From Aphidius gifuensis (lineage: Eukaryota; Arthropoda; Insecta; Hymenoptera; Braconidae): a stretch of DNA of 64,000 nt. The position numbers were made by a program, and so were the translations under genes. Below, in pieces: positions 62,304 through 64,000 of this stretch. The DNA lies in assembly GCF_014905175.1 (NCBI RefSeq), contig NC_057788.1:15846654-15910653 (forward strand). The letters run 5' to 3'. How positions within the stretch are numbered: the stretch's first letter is position 1; every line of letters starts with the position of its first letter. The notes under the pieces were generated by a model, which saw only the letters and a program-made list of their open reading frames with translations, made no database searches and had not been told where the DNA came from.

Positions 62304-62532
62304 AGTGAAAGTATGTTAAATTTTGACACCGAAGCAGTGATGGGTAAATGGTCGATTTTTGAGGTTTCTTACACTTACAGTAAGATACTGTAAGATACTG
62401 TGAGAAACTGTAAGATACCTGAGACGCCAGTTTTGAACATTCTTACCGACTGTCGACTCGACAATAAGCTGTCATTGCTCGATATATGTTGGTACATATG
62501 TATTTTATTTGTTAAATAAATATATAAGATAT
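62304..62532. other. Spacer with short AGATACTGTA repeats
   Basis: Imperfect tandem copies of AAGATACTGT lie near 62384-62418 in otherwise mixed sequence. A related CTGTA-containing patch is near 60588-60610. No gene is seen. Confidence 0.4.
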
Positions 62533-62684
62533 CAAGGAGAAGCAGTGGCTAAGAAAAGATGTAGCTCGGAAATTAATGTTGCCAAACAATTATGTTTTAA
62601 GAAAGTAATGTTGCTTGAAACAGAATTTTTTTGGCAACTGTAATTCCTTAGCTACATCTTTTCCTTAGCTACTGCTTTTCCTTG
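62533..62684. repeat. Hairpin repeat, first copy
   Basis: CAAGGAGAAGCAGTGGCTAA (62533 on) is the reverse complement, with few mismatches, of the segment ending TAGCTACTGCTTTTCCTTG at 62684. Arms of about 42 bp enclose a loop that is itself partly palindromic (GTTGCCAAA / TTTGGCAAC). It could fold into a stable stem-loop. Confidence 0.75.
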
Positions 62685-62753
62685 GACAGTTTTATTTATC
62701 AAATAAATAATAGACATGTAATTTTATTTGAAATAAATAAAAATGTTCAAGGA

Positions 62754-62865
62754 AAAGCAGTAGCTAAAGAAAAGATGTAGCTAAGGAATTAAGGTTGCCA
62801 AAGAATTATATTTTAAGCAACATTATTTCCTTGAAACATAATTCTTTGGCAATCTTATTTCCTTA
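62754..62865. repeat. Hairpin repeat, second copy, interrupted by E7
   Basis: A second copy begins CAAGGAAAAGCAGTAGCTAA and follows the first copy to TTTCCTTA at 62865. There the expected GCTACATCTTTTCC is replaced by the CCCTGG end of E7. Confidence 0.7.
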
Positions 62866-64000
62866 CCCTGGTGAAAATAATTTGGCGGATTATGTCATAA
62901 TATGGCATAATATGACATAATCTGACATAATATGACAAAAATTCATTTGCCAGAAAATGGTATATTCTGACATATTCTGACAAAATTCATTTGTCAGAAA
63001 ATGGCATATTCTGGCATCCAAAAATCATGTAAGAATATGTCAGAATATGTCAAAATATGGCATATTCTGACAAACTTCATTTGCCAGAAAATGCCATATT
63101 CTGACATCTAAAAAGTTTGTAATGGCAAAATCATTTTGATAATAGTTTTTTTAGTAAATAATATTTTCTTCTCGGTCACGTCGTTGTTTTAATTATGTGA
63201 CTTTGTTATTAAATTATTACGCTAGAAATTTTTTGAGTGATACCATTTTTTTTACATTTCTTCTTGTACATTGCTTTTTGAAGTTTCTCGCATGTGGTCA
63301 TCTCACAACTAGTTCTTATATATACGATATGGATCCATCATATTCATATCCAAAAAATATGACGATATAATAATACAAAAATTTAAATAATCAATGTTTC
63401 CCGTAATTGTTTGAAAGAAGTAAAAATGAATAATACGTAAATAGTTATGTTTAATAAATATCAAAAATTCGCCAGATGCCATGAATGCCATAAAAAGTTG
63501 CGGCGGATTATGCCATATTATGACATAATGTGCCATAAATTGCTATAAAAAGTTGGCGGATTATGTCATATTATGGCATAAAATGCTATAAATTGACGTT
63601 AAAAAATGGCGCATTATGTCATAATATGACATAATATGGCATAATCCCCAAAAAAAATCTTGTAAGAATTTGTCGGAATTTGTCGGAAGTCCAAATAACC
63701 TTAAAAATTCCGGCATTTTCCGACAAATTCTGAAAAGTAATAATGACAGAAGATGTCAGATTATGTCATATTATGTCGAAAGGCGGTCGAAATGCTGTCG
63801 AAACGCGATCAAATCGGTGTCGAGACAGAGTCAACTGGCATATAGTGATATAAAATTGAAAAAAAATTATTTTGGCGATTGTTTATACTTCAAATGCTTA
63901 ATTATACTGTTTTATCATGTTTTTTACATGCAATTGTTATTAACAATTAATTTAAAAATTATAAACAAAAAAAAATTTTTTTTTTTTAAATTTTTACAAG
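62866..64000. mobile_element. Left part of TIR-like element E7 (CCCTGGTGAAAAT...), running off the window
   Basis: CCCTGGTGAAAATAATTTGG at 62866 resembles the E4 terminus CCCTGGCGGAAAT. The interior is built from short palindrome-rich words (TGACATAATATG, GGCATAATATG, TTTGCCAGAAAATGGCATA) clustered at 62880-63120 and 63480-63800, with a unique segment between. The right end is not in the window. No protein is encoded. Confidence 0.5.

Noticed and set aside
1..64000. Search for a viral, prophage or integrated-virus segment
   Set aside because: No polymerase, capsid, integrase or envelope-like coding region is visible on either strand.

Overview
The window is very AT-rich animal DNA, full of poly(A)/poly(T) runs and split genes with GT-AG introns. 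It comes from an insect: the zinc-finger gene abrupt is recognisable almost residue by residue, and the other two named genes are an insect-type myosin V and the chaperonin subunit CCT5. The low GC content and compact 3' halves of the genes would suit a hymenopteran, perhaps a parasitoid wasp, but that is a guess from base composition and not something the sequence proves.

Layout. (1) 1-6.3 kb holds no gene I can support. (2) 6.37-7.23 kb is one coding exon of an unrecognised minus-strand gene. (3) 7.2-14.5 kb is AT-rich spacer with several GC-richer islands that look like promoters, 5' exons or conserved regulatory DNA. (4) 14.8-28.8 kb is abrupt on the plus strand. Five shared exons encode the BTB domain and linker. 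They are followed by four alternative last exons in the same splice phase, each encoding exactly two C2H2 zinc fingers. The last one is the canonical Abrupt C-terminus. (5) 28.8-35.4 kb is AT-rich spacer and 3' UTR. (6) 35.4-47.8 kb is a nest of repeats: inverted-repeat DNA elements with internal tandem arrays (112, 122, 121 and about 215 bp units), inserted into one another, several carrying a tRNA-like stretch. (7) 49.06-56.68 kb is myosin V on the plus strand, with nearly the whole motor, IQ and coiled-coil region in one 4.15 kb exon. (8) 57.82-60.30 kb is CCT5 on the minus strand, tail to tail with myosin V. (9) 60.67-64 kb is a second cluster of inverted-repeat elements, two of them flanked by TTAA and apparently sharing one TTAA. 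One more element runs off the right edge.

The genes are unrelated in function: a BTB-zinc-finger transcription factor, an actin-based cargo motor and a cytosolic chaperonin subunit. The two points most worth attention are the four-way zinc-finger choice at abrupt, where three of the four acceptors share a G/T-rich motif, and the repeat nest. In the nest, related or empty copies let the ends and 2-bp target duplications of several elements be read directly.
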